This document shows, piece by piece, positions 47,829 to 56,942 of a DNA stretch of 64,000 nucleotides. Numbering within the stretch: the stretch's first letter is position 1; each line of letters opens with the position of its first letter. Position numbers and translations under genes: made by a program. This stretch comes from Paenibacillus sp. FSL R7-0337 (GTDB lineage Bacteria > Bacillota > Bacilli > Paenibacillales > Paenibacillaceae): assembly GCF_037969875.1 (NCBI RefSeq), contig NZ_CP150218.1:5332001-5396000 (forward strand), given 5' to 3'. The notes under the pieces were generated by a model. It was not told the origin of the DNA. It searched no databases and saw only the letters and a program-made list of their open reading frames with translations.

Positions 47829-48815
47829 ATGACTATTCGTTTCGGGGTTGTAGGGACTAACTGGATTACAGACCGCTTTGTGCAGGCGGGACTTGAGAAT
47901 GAGGAGTTTCTGCTTACGGCCGTGTATTCCCGCACAGAGGAGAAGGGACAGGCTTTTGCCGCCAAGTATGCCGGGGCTTCGATCTATACGGATCTGGAGG
48001 CGATGGTATCAAGCGCAGAGGTGGACGCGGTCTATATCGCCAGCCCCAACTCGATGCATGCGGAGCATTCATTGATCTGTCTGAACCACGGCAAGCATGT
48101 GATTTGTGAGAAGCCGGCGGCCTCCAACAGCCGGGAGCTGAAGGAGATGATTGAAGCGGCGCGCCGCAATGATGTGCTGTTCATGGAAGCGATGAAATCC
48201 ACGTTCATGCCGAATTTTGGTGTGATCCGGGATAATTTATATAAGCTAGGCCAAGTCCGGCGCTACTTCGCAGGTTATTGTCAATACTCTTCGAGGTATG
48301 ATGCTTACCGTCAGGGGACGGTGCTGAACGCGTTCAATCCTGAATATTCTAACGGCTCTCTGATGGATTTGGGCATCTACTGCCTGTATCCGATGGTGGT
48401 CTTGTTCGGCAAGCCGGATACAGTGAAGGCGGCAGGCCTGATGCTTGCTTCGGGTGTGGACGGAGAAGGCAGTATGGTGATGCGCTACCCGGACATGGGG
48501 GCGGTCATTATGCATTCCAAGATTGCGGACTCCTATCTGCCTGCCGAGATTCAGGGAGAGAACGCAACAATGGTTATCGACAAGATTAACCAGCCCTATC
48601 AGGTCAAAATCCACTACCGCGACGGAACCGTCGAGGAGCTTACGCTCCCGCAGGTGTATGAGGCAATGTACTATGAGGTTGAGGAGTTCATTCATCTGCT
48701 GAAGAGCGGGCAGCGGGAGAGCGCGACCAACAGCCACGCCAATTCCCTGGCGGTGGCAGAGCTGATGGAAGAGGCGAGGGCCCAGATCGGCCTGCGGTAT
48801 GCTTCGGATCTCTAG
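47829..48815 (+). CDS. Gfo/Idh/MocA-family oxidoreductase
   Basis: 328 aa. N-terminal NAD(P)-binding Rossmann fold (IRFGVVGTNWITDRFVQAGL, residues 3-22), then VYIASPNSMHAEHSLICLNH and the family hallmark HVICEKPAASNS (about 91-102), where EKP carries the catalytic Lys. The C-terminal substrate domain contains GSLMDLGIYCLYPMVVLFGK. It oxidises or reduces a sugar or sugar-like alcohol; the substrate is unknown. ATG after AAAAAGGAC. The radical SAM gene follows 49 bp downstream on the same strand. Confidence 0.92.
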   Translation: MTIRFGVVGTNWITDRFVQAGLENEEFLLTAVYSRTEEKGQAFAAKYAGASIYTDLEAMVSSAEVDAVYIASPNSMHAEHSLICLNHGKHVICEKPAASNSRELKEMIEAARRNDVLFMEAMKSTFMPNFGVIRDNLYKLGQVRRYFAGYCQYSSRYDAYRQGTVLNAFNPEYSNGSLMDLGIYCLYPMVVLFGKPDTVKAAGLMLASGVDGEGSMVMRYPDMGAVIMHSKIADSYLPAEIQGENATMVIDKINQPYQVKIHYRDGTVEELTLPQVYEAMYYEVEEFIHLLKSGQRESATNSHANSLAVAELMEEARAQIGLRYASDL

Positions 48816-48864
48816 CGTAACGGGCAGCCTGGCCTGCATTATATATTGAAATGGGGAGCGGAAC

Positions 48865-49740
48865 TTGAAGACGTTCAAAAAGGTGTACATCGAGATCACA
48901 AGCGTCTGCAACCTGGCCTGCAGCTTCTGTCCGCCCACGGAGCGGCAGAAGAACTTCATGAAGCTGGAGACGTTTGGTACCATTCTTGATGAGATCAAAC
49001 CGCATAGCAATCATATCTATCTGCATGTCAAAGGCGAGCCGCTGCTGCATCCGAAACTGGGCGAGCTGCTGGATGCCGCACATGCCAAGGGCTTCAAGGT
49101 TAACATTACGACCAACGGCACGCTGATCCGTAAGGCGGGGCCGAAGCTGCTCGGCAAGCCGGCGCTGCGGCAGATGAACTTCTCGCTGCACAGCTTCGAC
49201 GGCCATGCAGGCTCGGAGAACCGTGAAGGTTATCTTACAGAGATTATCCAGTTTGTCCGGGAGATCTCAGCTCAGGGCGTTATTGTCTCGTTCCGGCTTT
49301 GGAATCTGACAGAGGACAACCGGACGAATCTGGAGAAGGAGCGTAACCGCGAGACACTGGCTCTGCTGGAGGAGGCCTTCGGACTCGACTACAGGATCGA
49401 GGAGAAGGTCATCCCCGGCAGCGGCGTGAAGATTGCCCCGCGTGTGTACCTGAACCAGGACCACGAGTTCAGATGGCCCGCACTGCATGAGCCGGAGGAT
49501 GACGGCAAGGGCTTCTGCCATGCGCTGCGCAGCCAGGCGGCGGTCCTGGTAGACGGCACCGTTGTGCCGTGCTGTCTGGATGGCGAAGGGGTGATCAACC
49601 TCGGCAATATTCATGAGCAGCCGTTCTCCGAGATTGTCGAGGGGGAACGGGCGAATAATCTGTTCTATGGCTTCTCCCGCCGGGAGGCCGTGGAGGAGCT
49701 GTGCCGCAAATGCGGTTACCGGCAGCGGTTCGGCACCTAG
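48865..49740 (+). CDS. Radical SAM/SPASM-domain protein
   Basis: 291 aa. The [4Fe-4S] motif is C15-x3-C19-x2-C22 in ITSVCNLACSFCPPTERQ. SAM-binding strand HVKGEPLLHPKLGELL and NITTNGTLIR follow. C-terminal cysteines (FCHALRSQ, VVPCCLDGEG, LCRKCGYR) suit a SPASM or twitch auxiliary cluster. Such proteins often modify peptides or carry out difficult radical reactions; no precursor peptide is visible next to it. It may work with the oxidoreductase upstream. TTG start after GGGGAG. Confidence 0.9.
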   Translation: MKTFKKVYIEITSVCNLACSFCPPTERQKNFMKLETFGTILDEIKPHSNHIYLHVKGEPLLHPKLGELLDAAHAKGFKVNITTNGTLIRKAGPKLLGKPALRQMNFSLHSFDGHAGSENREGYLTEIIQFVREISAQGVIVSFRLWNLTEDNRTNLEKERNRETLALLEEAFGLDYRIEEKVIPGSGVKIAPRVYLNQDHEFRWPALHEPEDDGKGFCHALRSQAAVLVDGTVVPCCLDGEGVINLGNIHEQPFSEIVEGERANNLFYGFSRREAVEELCRKCGYRQRFGT

Positions 49741-49853
49741 CCGGAGCGCGAGGCCGGAGTGGATGCTAGTGCAGTGCATACCGGCAAGGCAGCAGGGTGA
49801 TGCTAGAGGGAATAGAGATTTATAAGGCCGGATCATACGAAAAGAGGGAATAG

Positions 49854-50528
49854 ATGCCTACTATACTTGTTGCAGACGACGATGCGAATATCCGCGAGCT
49901 TGTCTGCCTATTTCTGCGCAATGACGGTTTCGATACCGCTGAAGCGTCAGACGGCCAAGAGGCGCTGGCGGTCTATGCCAGAACACATGTGGATCTGGTC
50001 ATCCTGGATATTATGATGCCGGTGATGGACGGCTGGGCGCTATGCAAGGAGCTCCGCAGAGCGGACCCGGAGCTGCCGCTGTTAATGCTGACGGCAAAGG
50101 GGGAGACCTGGGAGAAGGTGAAGGGCTTCGAGCTGGGAACCGATGATTATCTGACCAAGCCCTTCGATCCGCTGGAGCTGACGGTCCGCGTCAGAGCCTT
50201 GCTGAAACGCTCGGGAATCGGCAAGTCGCATACGATCCGTATCGGAGAGGTGATGCTGGACCGGCAGACCTACAAGGTGATGAACGGGACAGAAGCGCTG
50301 TCCCTGCCGCTTAAGGAGTTCGAGCTGCTCTATAAGCTGGCTGGAACACCGGGACAGGTCTATACCCGCGAGCAGTTGATCGACCAGATCTGGGGGATCG
50401 ATTACGCCGGGGATGACCGGACGATAGATGTACATATCAAGCGTCTGCGTGAACGGTTTGCGGCTTCGCCGGATTTTCGGATCGAGACTGTCCGCGGTCT
50501 GGGCTACCGGCTTGAGGTTACTGAATGA
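49854..50528 (+). CDS. OmpR-family response regulator
   Basis: 224 aa. Receiver: acidic D8-D10, phospho-acceptor D52 in VILDIMMPVMDGW, Thr in LMLTAKG, Lys in LTKPFDP. DNA-binding winged helix from about 125 (SLPLKEFELLYKLAGTPG, recognition helix TIDVHIKRLRERF). Its stop overlaps the kinase start by 4 bases. With the hydrolase gene below, it forms a three-gene locus. Confidence 0.95.
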   Translation: MPTILVADDDANIRELVCLFLRNDGFDTAEASDGQEALAVYARTHVDLVILDIMMPVMDGWALCKELRRADPELPLLMLTAKGETWEKVKGFELGTDDYLTKPFDPLELTVRVRALLKRSGIGKSHTIRIGEVMLDRQTYKVMNGTEALSLPLKEFELLYKLAGTPGQVYTREQLIDQIWGIDYAGDDRTIDVHIKRLRERFAASPDFRIETVRGLGYRLEVTE

Positions 50529-51892
50529 TCAAATCTCTCTATACCCGGGTGGTCCTGATCTTCCTGATCTCCGTGATCGGGGGGACAGTGATCTCCTTCA
50601 ATCTGGCGATTTGGATATATAAAGACGAATTGAACGAGAATCTGCAGGTTCAATTGCAGCGCTTCGCACAAGATGTCGTACAGATCTATGATACCTTCCC
50701 GCTGACGGAAGCCGACAAGTTCGTAAGCAGCATGAAGCAGCTTGAGACCTACCATGTGCGGATTTATGATGCGAACGGCGGGGTTCAGTCTTACGGCGGG
50801 CCAGAAGGACTGAAGCTGGAGACTGTGACTGAAGCGCAGGTGCAGCAGGTGCTGGCAGGCGGGATCGTGCAGGTCAATCCGACAGGCATCTCCGTCAGCC
50901 TGCTGGGAGTGCAATTAACTACGGATACGGGAAAAAAAGCATTGTTCGTAGAGCCTGTCGGTCCCCCGTCTGCCGACTTTGTGCTGAAATGGCTGGTGAA
51001 TTTCGTGGTGTATTCGCTGGTCTCCGGGAGTCTAATAATCCTGGTAGCGGCCATGTTCCTGGTCCGGCCGATCAAGAAGCTAACCGACGCGACGCGCAAA
51101 ATCGCAGCCGGGGACTTCAACGTGAAGCTGAATATCAAGCAAAAGGGAGAGCTGGGTGCCCTCGCGCGCAGCTTCGAGGAGATGACGCATGATCTGCAGC
51201 AGCTGGAGCAGATGCGCCGTGACTTCGTGTCGAATGTGTCCCATGAGGTGCAGTCGCCGCTGACCTCCATCTCCGGCTATGCCCTGGCACTAAAGCAGAT
51301 GAACATCCCTGAGAGCGAGCGTAACCGCTATCTCGATATCATCATCGGGGAAGCCGAGCGGATGTCCAAGATGAGCGACAGCCTGCTCAAGCTGAGTCTG
51401 CTTGAATCGCAGTCCCAGCAGCTCCGGTTTACCACCTTCAGCCTGGATGAACAGCTCCGGCGCGTGATTGTTGCCCTTCAGCCGCAATGGTCCGCCCGCC
51501 GCATCAACTTTGATCTGGAGTTGACGGCTGCCACGCTGACGGCGGATTACGATCTATTGAACCAGGTATGGACGAACCTGCTGGGCAACAGTATCAAGTT
51601 CTCCGGGGATGGGGGAGTAATAAGTGTCCATACGAAGCAAGATAATAAAAGTGTGACCGTTCGTGTATCCGATACCGGCATCGGGATCGCCCCCGAGGAC
51701 CAGAAGCGGATCTTCGAACGCTTCTTCAAGGCGGACCGCTCCCACAGCAACAAGTATAACGGCAGCGGGATGGGGCTGGCGATCGTGAAGCAGATCGTGC
51801 TGCTTCACCAAGGAGATATCCGGGTAGAGAGTGAGCTTGGCGCAGGCACAAGCTTCATTGTAACGCTGCCGCTGAATATACCGGCGAATTGA
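50525..51892 (+). CDS. Sensor histidine kinase, HAMP type
   Basis: 455 aa. Two membrane segments (about 8-31 and 155-180) enclose an extracellular domain of about 120 residues. HAMP (about 180-232, RPIKKLTDATRKIAAGDFNV), His240 in SNVSHEVQSPLTSISG, N box WTNLLGNSIKFSGDG, G1 DTGIGIAPEDQ, F box IFERFFKADRSHS, G2 GSGMGLAIVK. The family's usual H-E-L-R after the His is H-E-V-Q here. Signal unknown. Partner of the upstream regulator. Confidence 0.95.
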   Translation: MIKSLYTRVVLIFLISVIGGTVISFNLAIWIYKDELNENLQVQLQRFAQDVVQIYDTFPLTEADKFVSSMKQLETYHVRIYDANGGVQSYGGPEGLKLETVTEAQVQQVLAGGIVQVNPTGISVSLLGVQLTTDTGKKALFVEPVGPPSADFVLKWLVNFVVYSLVSGSLIILVAAMFLVRPIKKLTDATRKIAAGDFNVKLNIKQKGELGALARSFEEMTHDLQQLEQMRRDFVSNVSHEVQSPLTSISGYALALKQMNIPESERNRYLDIIIGEAERMSKMSDSLLKLSLLESQSQQLRFTTFSLDEQLRRVIVALQPQWSARRINFDLELTAATLTADYDLLNQVWTNLLGNSIKFSGDGGVISVHTKQDNKSVTVRVSDTGIGIAPEDQKRIFERFFKADRSHSNKYNGSGMGLAIVKQIVLLHQGDIRVESELGAGTSFIVTLPLNIPAN

Positions 51893-51903
51893 GTTTGTTT
51901 CTC

Positions 51904-51922
51904 CCGTTCATCCTCCGTTCAT
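51904..51922 (+). promoter_or_regulatory. Direct repeat, likely response-regulator site
   Basis: CCGTTCAT at 51904-51911 and 51915-51922, an 11-bp period typical of OmpR-type binding sites. It is followed by an AT-rich stretch and the hydrolase start about 95 bp downstream. Confidence 0.6.
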
Positions 51923-52017
51923 ATTATCGTCACGGAGAGTACATTTTCATTATATATACTATCCTTAGCTCTTCCACAAGACAGTACATCCGATTCATAA
52001 GGACAGGTGATTGTATA

Positions 52018-52956
52018 ATGAAAAAAGGACTCAGAATTCTGCTTAAATCTATAGCGGCATTGTTGATTGTGATCGTGTTATTTTTTGCCGTAGTATTTGT
52101 GGTCAATATCATCAGCAGCAAATCGGAGCTGAAGAAGATTGATCAGTACGGGCAGCTTGTGCCAGTCGATGGCAAGAAGATGAATGTGCTCATCCAGGGA
52201 TTGGGTGAGGAGACCGTGGTGCTCTTGACGGGGTATGGCACAGGTGCACCCGCACTGGACTTCAAACCGCTGGTAGACGAGCTGTCCCCTAACTACAAAG
52301 TAGTCGTGGTGGAGCCGTTCGGCTATGGCTTAAGTGACCGGACAGATAAGGAACGGACCTCGGATAATATCGTCAGTGAGATTCATGAAGCGTTGCAGCA
52401 GCTTGGAATCAAGCGCTATACGCTCATGGGTCATTCCATCGCCGGCATCTACGGGCTGGATTATGTGAACAAGTATAAGGATGAAGTGACGGCCTTTGTA
52501 GGAATCGACAGCAGTGTGCCGACCCAAGGGGGCTTGGACGATAAAATACCGGTGGGGACGCTGAAGTTCCTCGACAAATCCGGCATTATGAGATTGTTGC
52601 AAAAGATAGGCCCCGACCCGTATGCCGGGCTTCCGTTCGACGAGCACACCAAGCAGCAGATGAAAATGATCGCCACAAAGAACTTAAACAATGACACTGT
52701 CATGAATGAGATCGACCATTTCAAGGAGAATTTCACAGCAGCCCAGGCGTTGGCCTTCCCCAAAGAGCTTCCGCTGCTGCTCTTCGTACAGTCGAATAAT
52801 ACCGATGTTGAGGGCTGGATGCAGCTGCATGAAGAACAGGTGAAGGATTCCGTGTACGGTAAGCTGGTGCCGCTCGAAGGCGGACATTATCTGCACCATA
52901 CGCTGTCCAAAGAGATTGCCAAGGATTACAGAGAATTCATGGCAGGCGTGAAATGA
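52018..52956 (+). CDS. Alpha/beta hydrolase with N-terminal membrane anchor
   Basis: 312 aa from ATG 52018 (MKKGLRILLKS) after AGGTGA; the frame is open 129 bases further up, but this extension has no ribosome binding site. One membrane segment (about 11-33) anchors the enzyme with its catalytic domain outside. Nucleophile Ser140 in LMGHSIAGIYGL, oxyanion-side LLTGYGTGAPALDF, and a C-terminal His in PLEGGHYLHHTLS complete a lipase/esterase-type triad. Substrate unknown. It is probably induced by the adjoining two-component system. Confidence 0.88.
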   Translation: MKKGLRILLKSIAALLIVIVLFFAVVFVVNIISSKSELKKIDQYGQLVPVDGKKMNVLIQGLGEETVVLLTGYGTGAPALDFKPLVDELSPNYKVVVVEPFGYGLSDRTDKERTSDNIVSEIHEALQQLGIKRYTLMGHSIAGIYGLDYVNKYKDEVTAFVGIDSSVPTQGGLDDKIPVGTLKFLDKSGIMRLLQKIGPDPYAGLPFDEHTKQQMKMIATKNLNNDTVMNEIDHFKENFTAAQALAFPKELPLLLFVQSNNTDVEGWMQLHEEQVKDSVYGKLVPLEGGHYLHHTLSKEIAKDYREFMAGVK

Positions 52957-53012
52957 GGGGAATCTGATTCCCGGCCAACTATCTGATACAATTGAACAAG
53001 AGCTCTTCGCAG

Positions 53013-53046
53013 CCGCAGGCTTCTATCCAGAAGCTTGCGGTTTGTT
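53013..53046 (+). terminator. Terminator of the hydrolase gene
   Basis: CCGCAGGCTTCT pairs with AGAAGCTTGCGG (one G-T) around ATCC, followed by TTTGTT. Confidence 0.82.
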
Positions 53047-53127
53047 CCATTCTGAGGACCCTCTGATTCAAACCTGAAGCACATGGGCTATTGTATATAG
53101 ATTGCTATTACATAGGGAGGCATGCAA

Positions 53128-55230
53128 ATGCTGAAATCATTACGGGCTATAGAGGCGTATCGTGAAGGAGGGTGGCCTGCAGGAGAAGGCTATCCGTGGC
53201 TGGAGTATATCGTGCAGGCAGAGCAGGCGATTGTGAACCTGGAGCGGGTAGAATCGCTGCAGTCGCTTGCGCAGCAGAATCCGGTGCTGGATTATGTAGA
53301 GCGGAGTCTGCGGGTGCTGGACAGTCTGCCGCTGTCGTACTGGATCAAGGAGCTGGCCGAGGAGACGCTGATCTGGTCGGAGACGGCCAAGGGCGGGACG
53401 CTCCGCCAGCGGCGGAGCTGGCAGGAAGAGGGCATAAATATCTTCGTTCATAACATCGGCTCCGCGGAGTTGTACCGGCGGTATGCGGAAGGGTTGAAGC
53501 AGGACGAGGCAGGCTCTGCGGAGAAGAGACGGGTGATACATACGCTGATTGAGACGCATGGGCTTATTGGGCAGCAAATCCGCGGCGAGGTCCCGCCTTC
53601 TGTCAATCTTCCGTTGTCCGCACTGGTGGAGCAGGGACTGCTGGGCGCAGAGGAGCTGGAGCGGCTGCTGTTCGCACTGAATCACTGCATCATTGCTGCG
53701 GTATCCCCGGAGCTGTGGCAGGAGGTCCGTCCGCAGGTCATGGAGCTGATTGCTGTAATTGCCTCAGGGAATCTGCAGCCTGAGGTCCCGATGAAGGAGC
53801 GTCTGCGGAGAATGCGCGCCGGGTCCATTGCGCAGGGGGAGGATTACGAGACGGAGTGGGACGGGCTGGTGCAGGAGGGCTTCCTCCCAGCTGCGCTGGA
53901 GCCGCTGCAGCCTGCCACCTTCTGGTATGTGGAATCGGCGCTCCAGACCTTCTCGCTGGAGCAGTTCCTGAAGGTCATGAGTCTGGTGGCCGGCAGCAGC
54001 CCGCTGCAGCTAAGCCAGCTAAGCCATCTCAGCTTCGAGGCGGTCATGAACAGTATTCATTATGATTACAAGGGCAGCAAGAAGATCAATGTCTATAAAA
54101 AACGGATTATTGAGAAGTATCTCTCGGAGCTTGGCTGGGAGGAGATCTACAGCGGCGTGAAGCCTTCCGGCGGCAACCCGCATCTTACGCACCGGCTGCT
54201 GGGTAAGGAGCATCTGCCGGATACGCTATTCTTCCAGTTCGAGTTCTCAGCGGCAGCGGAGAAGCTGATTGAGTTCTGCATAGAGGCCGAGAAGTCGGCG
54301 CTGTATGAACGGGCGGTCCTGCTGCTGTTCGACCTGTTCGATCTGCGGAGGGACGCCTTTGACCGCTTCCACAATGAGGACACGTACTTAAGCCAGATGA
54401 ATGATACGGCTGACTATAAGGCAGTGATTCTGGACTACGTTACCGGACGGAAGGTGCTGGACATCGGCCCCGGCGGCGGGGTGCTGCTCGATCTGATTGA
54501 GGAGCGGATGCCGGAGGTAGTGCCTGTGGGGATTGATATCTCAAGCAATGTGATTGAAGCGCTGCGGCAGCGCAAGCAGCGGGAGGACCGCCGCTGGGAG
54601 GTGCTCCAGGGCGATGCGCTGAACCTGAAGGATTACGTGGAGCGGGGCACGGTGGACACGGTGATTTTCTCATCGATTCTGCATGAGCTGTATTCTTATG
54701 TGCCGCTGGACGGCCGGAAGTTCAATCACGGCACGGTGGCGGCAGCGCTGACCAGTGCCTTCGATGTATTGGCAGATGGAGGAACGATTATTATCCGCGA
54801 CGGCATTATGAGTGAGCCGGAGGAGCAGCAGCGCCGGGTGCGGTTTCTGGAGGCGGACGGTATGGCGTGGCTGGAGCGGTACGCGAAGGATTTTGCCGGT
54901 CGGAATATCCGTTATGAACAGCTTGGCGAACAGGAGGTTCTGATGCCGGTAAATGATGCGATGGAATTCCTCTATACCTACACCTGGGGAGAGGAAGCCT
55001 ACATTCATGAGGTTCAGGAGCAGTTCGGTTATTTCACACCCTCGCAGTACGCCGCATTCATTCAGCAGACGCTTGGGGACCGGGCCAAGATAGAGGTCTT
55101 CCGTCATTATTTGCAGGAGGGATATACGGAGGCGCTGGAGGACCGGGTTAAGATTATGGGTGAGAGCGGAGAGCCTGTGCCGCTTCCGGACAGCACCTGC
55201 TTTATTGTGATCCGTAAGGAGGCAGGCTAA
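53128..55230 (+). CDS. Large SAM-dependent methyltransferase
   Basis: 700 aa from ATG 53128, 7 bases after GGGAGG; an ATG six bases earlier is too close to the site. The first 430 residues are not recognised (helical, NLERVESLQSLAQQNPVLDY). Residues about 430-590 are a class I methyltransferase: KVLDIGPGGGVLLDLIEERM, VPVGIDISSNVIEAL, VLQGDALNLKDYV and DTVIFSSILHELYSY. The C-terminus (about 590-700) is unique. The acceptor is unknown. The next gene, a response regulator, starts one base after the stop with its AAGGAGG inside this gene, so the two are coupled. Confidence 0.85.
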   Translation: MLKSLRAIEAYREGGWPAGEGYPWLEYIVQAEQAIVNLERVESLQSLAQQNPVLDYVERSLRVLDSLPLSYWIKELAEETLIWSETAKGGTLRQRRSWQEEGINIFVHNIGSAELYRRYAEGLKQDEAGSAEKRRVIHTLIETHGLIGQQIRGEVPPSVNLPLSALVEQGLLGAEELERLLFALNHCIIAAVSPELWQEVRPQVMELIAVIASGNLQPEVPMKERLRRMRAGSIAQGEDYETEWDGLVQEGFLPAALEPLQPATFWYVESALQTFSLEQFLKVMSLVAGSSPLQLSQLSHLSFEAVMNSIHYDYKGSKKINVYKKRIIEKYLSELGWEEIYSGVKPSGGNPHLTHRLLGKEHLPDTLFFQFEFSAAAEKLIEFCIEAEKSALYERAVLLLFDLFDLRRDAFDRFHNEDTYLSQMNDTADYKAVILDYVTGRKVLDIGPGGGVLLDLIEERMPEVVPVGIDISSNVIEALRQRKQREDRRWEVLQGDALNLKDYVERGTVDTVIFSSILHELYSYVPLDGRKFNHGTVAAALTSAFDVLADGGTIIIRDGIMSEPEEQQRRVRFLEADGMAWLERYAKDFAGRNIRYEQLGEQEVLMPVNDAMEFLYTYTWGEEAYIHEVQEQFGYFTPSQYAAFIQQTLGDRAKIEVFRHYLQEGYTEALEDRVKIMGESGEPVPLPDSTCFIVIRKEAG

Positions 55231-55231
55231 A

Positions 55232-55924
55232 GTGAACCACGCTAATCTCAACGTACTTGTGGTCGAGGATGATGCCGATATTAACCGCCTGCTGTGCCGT
55301 ATGCTGACAGGTGAAGGACTGACGGCTGTGCCTGCATATTCAGGGAGCGAAGCCTCCCTCCGAATGTCGCTTGAAGACTACCAGTTAATCCTGCTGGACC
55401 TGATGCTGCCGGGCATGAGCGGTGAATCTCTGATTGCACAGATCCGTGAGCAGTCAACCGTACCCATCATTGTAATCTCGGCCAAAAGCACGCTGGAGGA
55501 CAAGGTGAGTCTGCTGCGTCTGGGAGCGGATGACTACATTACTAAGCCCTTTGACCAGGAGGAGGTGCTGGCCAGAGTGTACGCGCAGCTCCGCCGGCTG
55601 CAATATGCGCCTGCCGCAGGTTCTGAGGGACAGATGCTTAAGGTACGCGGGCTGGTCATGGACAAGCAGCGGCGGGAGGTTATGCTGGACGGCCAGGTCC
55701 TGGCTTTAACCAAATACGAATTTGAACTGCTGGCGGTGCTGATGTCGAGGCCGGAGCATATCTTCTCCAAAAGCGAGCTGTACCGGCAAATCTGGGGCGG
55801 CACCTACCTGGGAGACGATAACACCATTAATGTACATATCAGCAATCTGCGGGCCAAACTGGCTGCAATCACGGAAGAAGAGTATATCCGCACGATTTGG
55901 GGCATCGGGTTCAAGCTGGTCTAG
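55232..55924 (+). CDS. OmpR-family response regulator of an ABC locus
   Basis: 230 aa, GTG start with AAGGAGG inside the upstream gene. Receiver: E12-D13-D14, phospho-acceptor D56 in ILLDLMLPGMSG, VISAKS with Ser, and ITKPFDQ. Winged helix from about 130 (LALTKYEFELLAVLMSR; NTINVHISNLRAKLA). It would regulate the ABC exporter genes behind it; the kinase is the last gene of the locus, an order seen in bacitracin- or lantibiotic-resistance modules. Confidence 0.94.
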   Translation: MNHANLNVLVVEDDADINRLLCRMLTGEGLTAVPAYSGSEASLRMSLEDYQLILLDLMLPGMSGESLIAQIREQSTVPIIVISAKSTLEDKVSLLRLGADDYITKPFDQEEVLARVYAQLRRLQYAPAAGSEGQMLKVRGLVMDKQRREVMLDGQVLALTKYEFELLAVLMSRPEHIFSKSELYRQIWGGTYLGDDNTINVHISNLRAKLAAITEEEYIRTIWGIGFKLV

Positions 55925-55938
55925 GGGATTTCTTTACA

Positions 55939-55960
55939 CTTTCTTAAGACTTTGCTTAAA
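55939..55960 (+). promoter_or_regulatory. Direct repeat before the ABC genes, likely regulator site
   Basis: CTTTCTTAAGA and CTTTGCTTAAA, two 11-bp direct units (55939-55949 and 55950-55960), followed by a TATACA -10-like word near 55980. This is the layout of an OmpR-type activated promoter, 60 bp upstream of the ABC ATPase. Confidence 0.7.
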
Positions 55961-56018
55961 GCTTATTAAAAGTGTTCTTTATACAATGGAATTATCAAAC
56001 GGCAAGGGAGTCTTAACG

Positions 56019-56942
56019 ATGATGCATTGTATATTGGAGATTAAGGCGCTCAGTAAGACCTATCAGGATGCTTCCGCACTCCGGGATATTAACCTGCAGG
56101 TTGAGTCAGGGGATATCGTAGCACTGATCGGTAAAAATGGCGCAGGCAAAACCACGCTGTTCAAATGTATTACAGAGCAGGTGTTTCCAACAAAAGGCGC
56201 GATTGCGCTCTACGGACACCGGGATGACGCCGGTCTGCGGAAGGGACGCCGGAGCATCGGGGCGATGATTGAAGAGCCGGCGTTCTTCCCGGACTTCACA
56301 GCCAGGCAGAACCTGGAGTATTTCCGCCTGCAGAGGGGGCTGGCTGGCAAGGATTCCATTGAGCAGGCGCTTAAGGATGTCAATCTGCTTCATGCCGCAA
56401 ACAAGAAATTCAAAGCCTTCTCCCTCGGAATGAAACAGCGGCTGGGACTCGCGCTTGCGCTGATGACCCGCCCCGAGCTGCTGATTCTGGATGAACCGAC
56501 CAATGGCCTTGACCCGGAGGGAAAGGCGGAGATCCGCCAGCTCCTGCAGACGCTGAATGAAGAGAAAAGGATCACGATCCTCATCTCAAGTCACGTATTG
56601 TCTGAGCTGCAGAGTGTGGCTACCCGTTATATTTTCATGGACCAGGGGCGGATTGTGGAGCAATTGACGGCAGAAGAACTGCTGCAGAAGACCAGAAGAA
56701 ATGTAGAGATCGTGGTGGATGACAGCGGCAAAGCGTCTACCGTTCTGGAGAAGCATTTCCCGGGCATCCCTTACCGGATTCTGCCGGGACACCGGATTGT
56801 GCTCTCTGGTGGTATGGATAAGACCGATCAGCTCAACCGGGTGCTTCATGCCCAGGGCGTCAGCGTGTATTCCATTGCGGCCACCGGCGGGGATCTGGAA
56901 GAATACTACCTGGGTCTGCTGGGAGGTGAGCGTCATGCTTAA
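56019..56942 (+). CDS. ABC transporter ATP-binding protein
   Basis: 307 aa from ATG 56019 after AAGGGAG; the frame is open about 190 bases further up, into the response regulator gene, but this lacks a site. Walker A GKNGAGKTT (38-46), signature LGMKQRLGLALAL, Walker B LLILDEPTNGLDPEG, and the H-loop SSHVLSEL. It matches the NukF/BcrA-type ATPases that drive lantibiotic or bacitracin export or immunity. It overlaps the permease gene by 8 bases. Confidence 0.93.
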   Translation: MMHCILEIKALSKTYQDASALRDINLQVESGDIVALIGKNGAGKTTLFKCITEQVFPTKGAIALYGHRDDAGLRKGRRSIGAMIEEPAFFPDFTARQNLEYFRLQRGLAGKDSIEQALKDVNLLHAANKKFKAFSLGMKQRLGLALALMTRPELLILDEPTNGLDPEGKAEIRQLLQTLNEEKRITILISSHVLSELQSVATRYIFMDQGRIVEQLTAEELLQKTRRNVEIVVDDSGKASTVLEKHFPGIPYRILPGHRIVLSGGMDKTDQLNRVLHAQGVSVYSIAATGGDLEEYYLGLLGGERHA

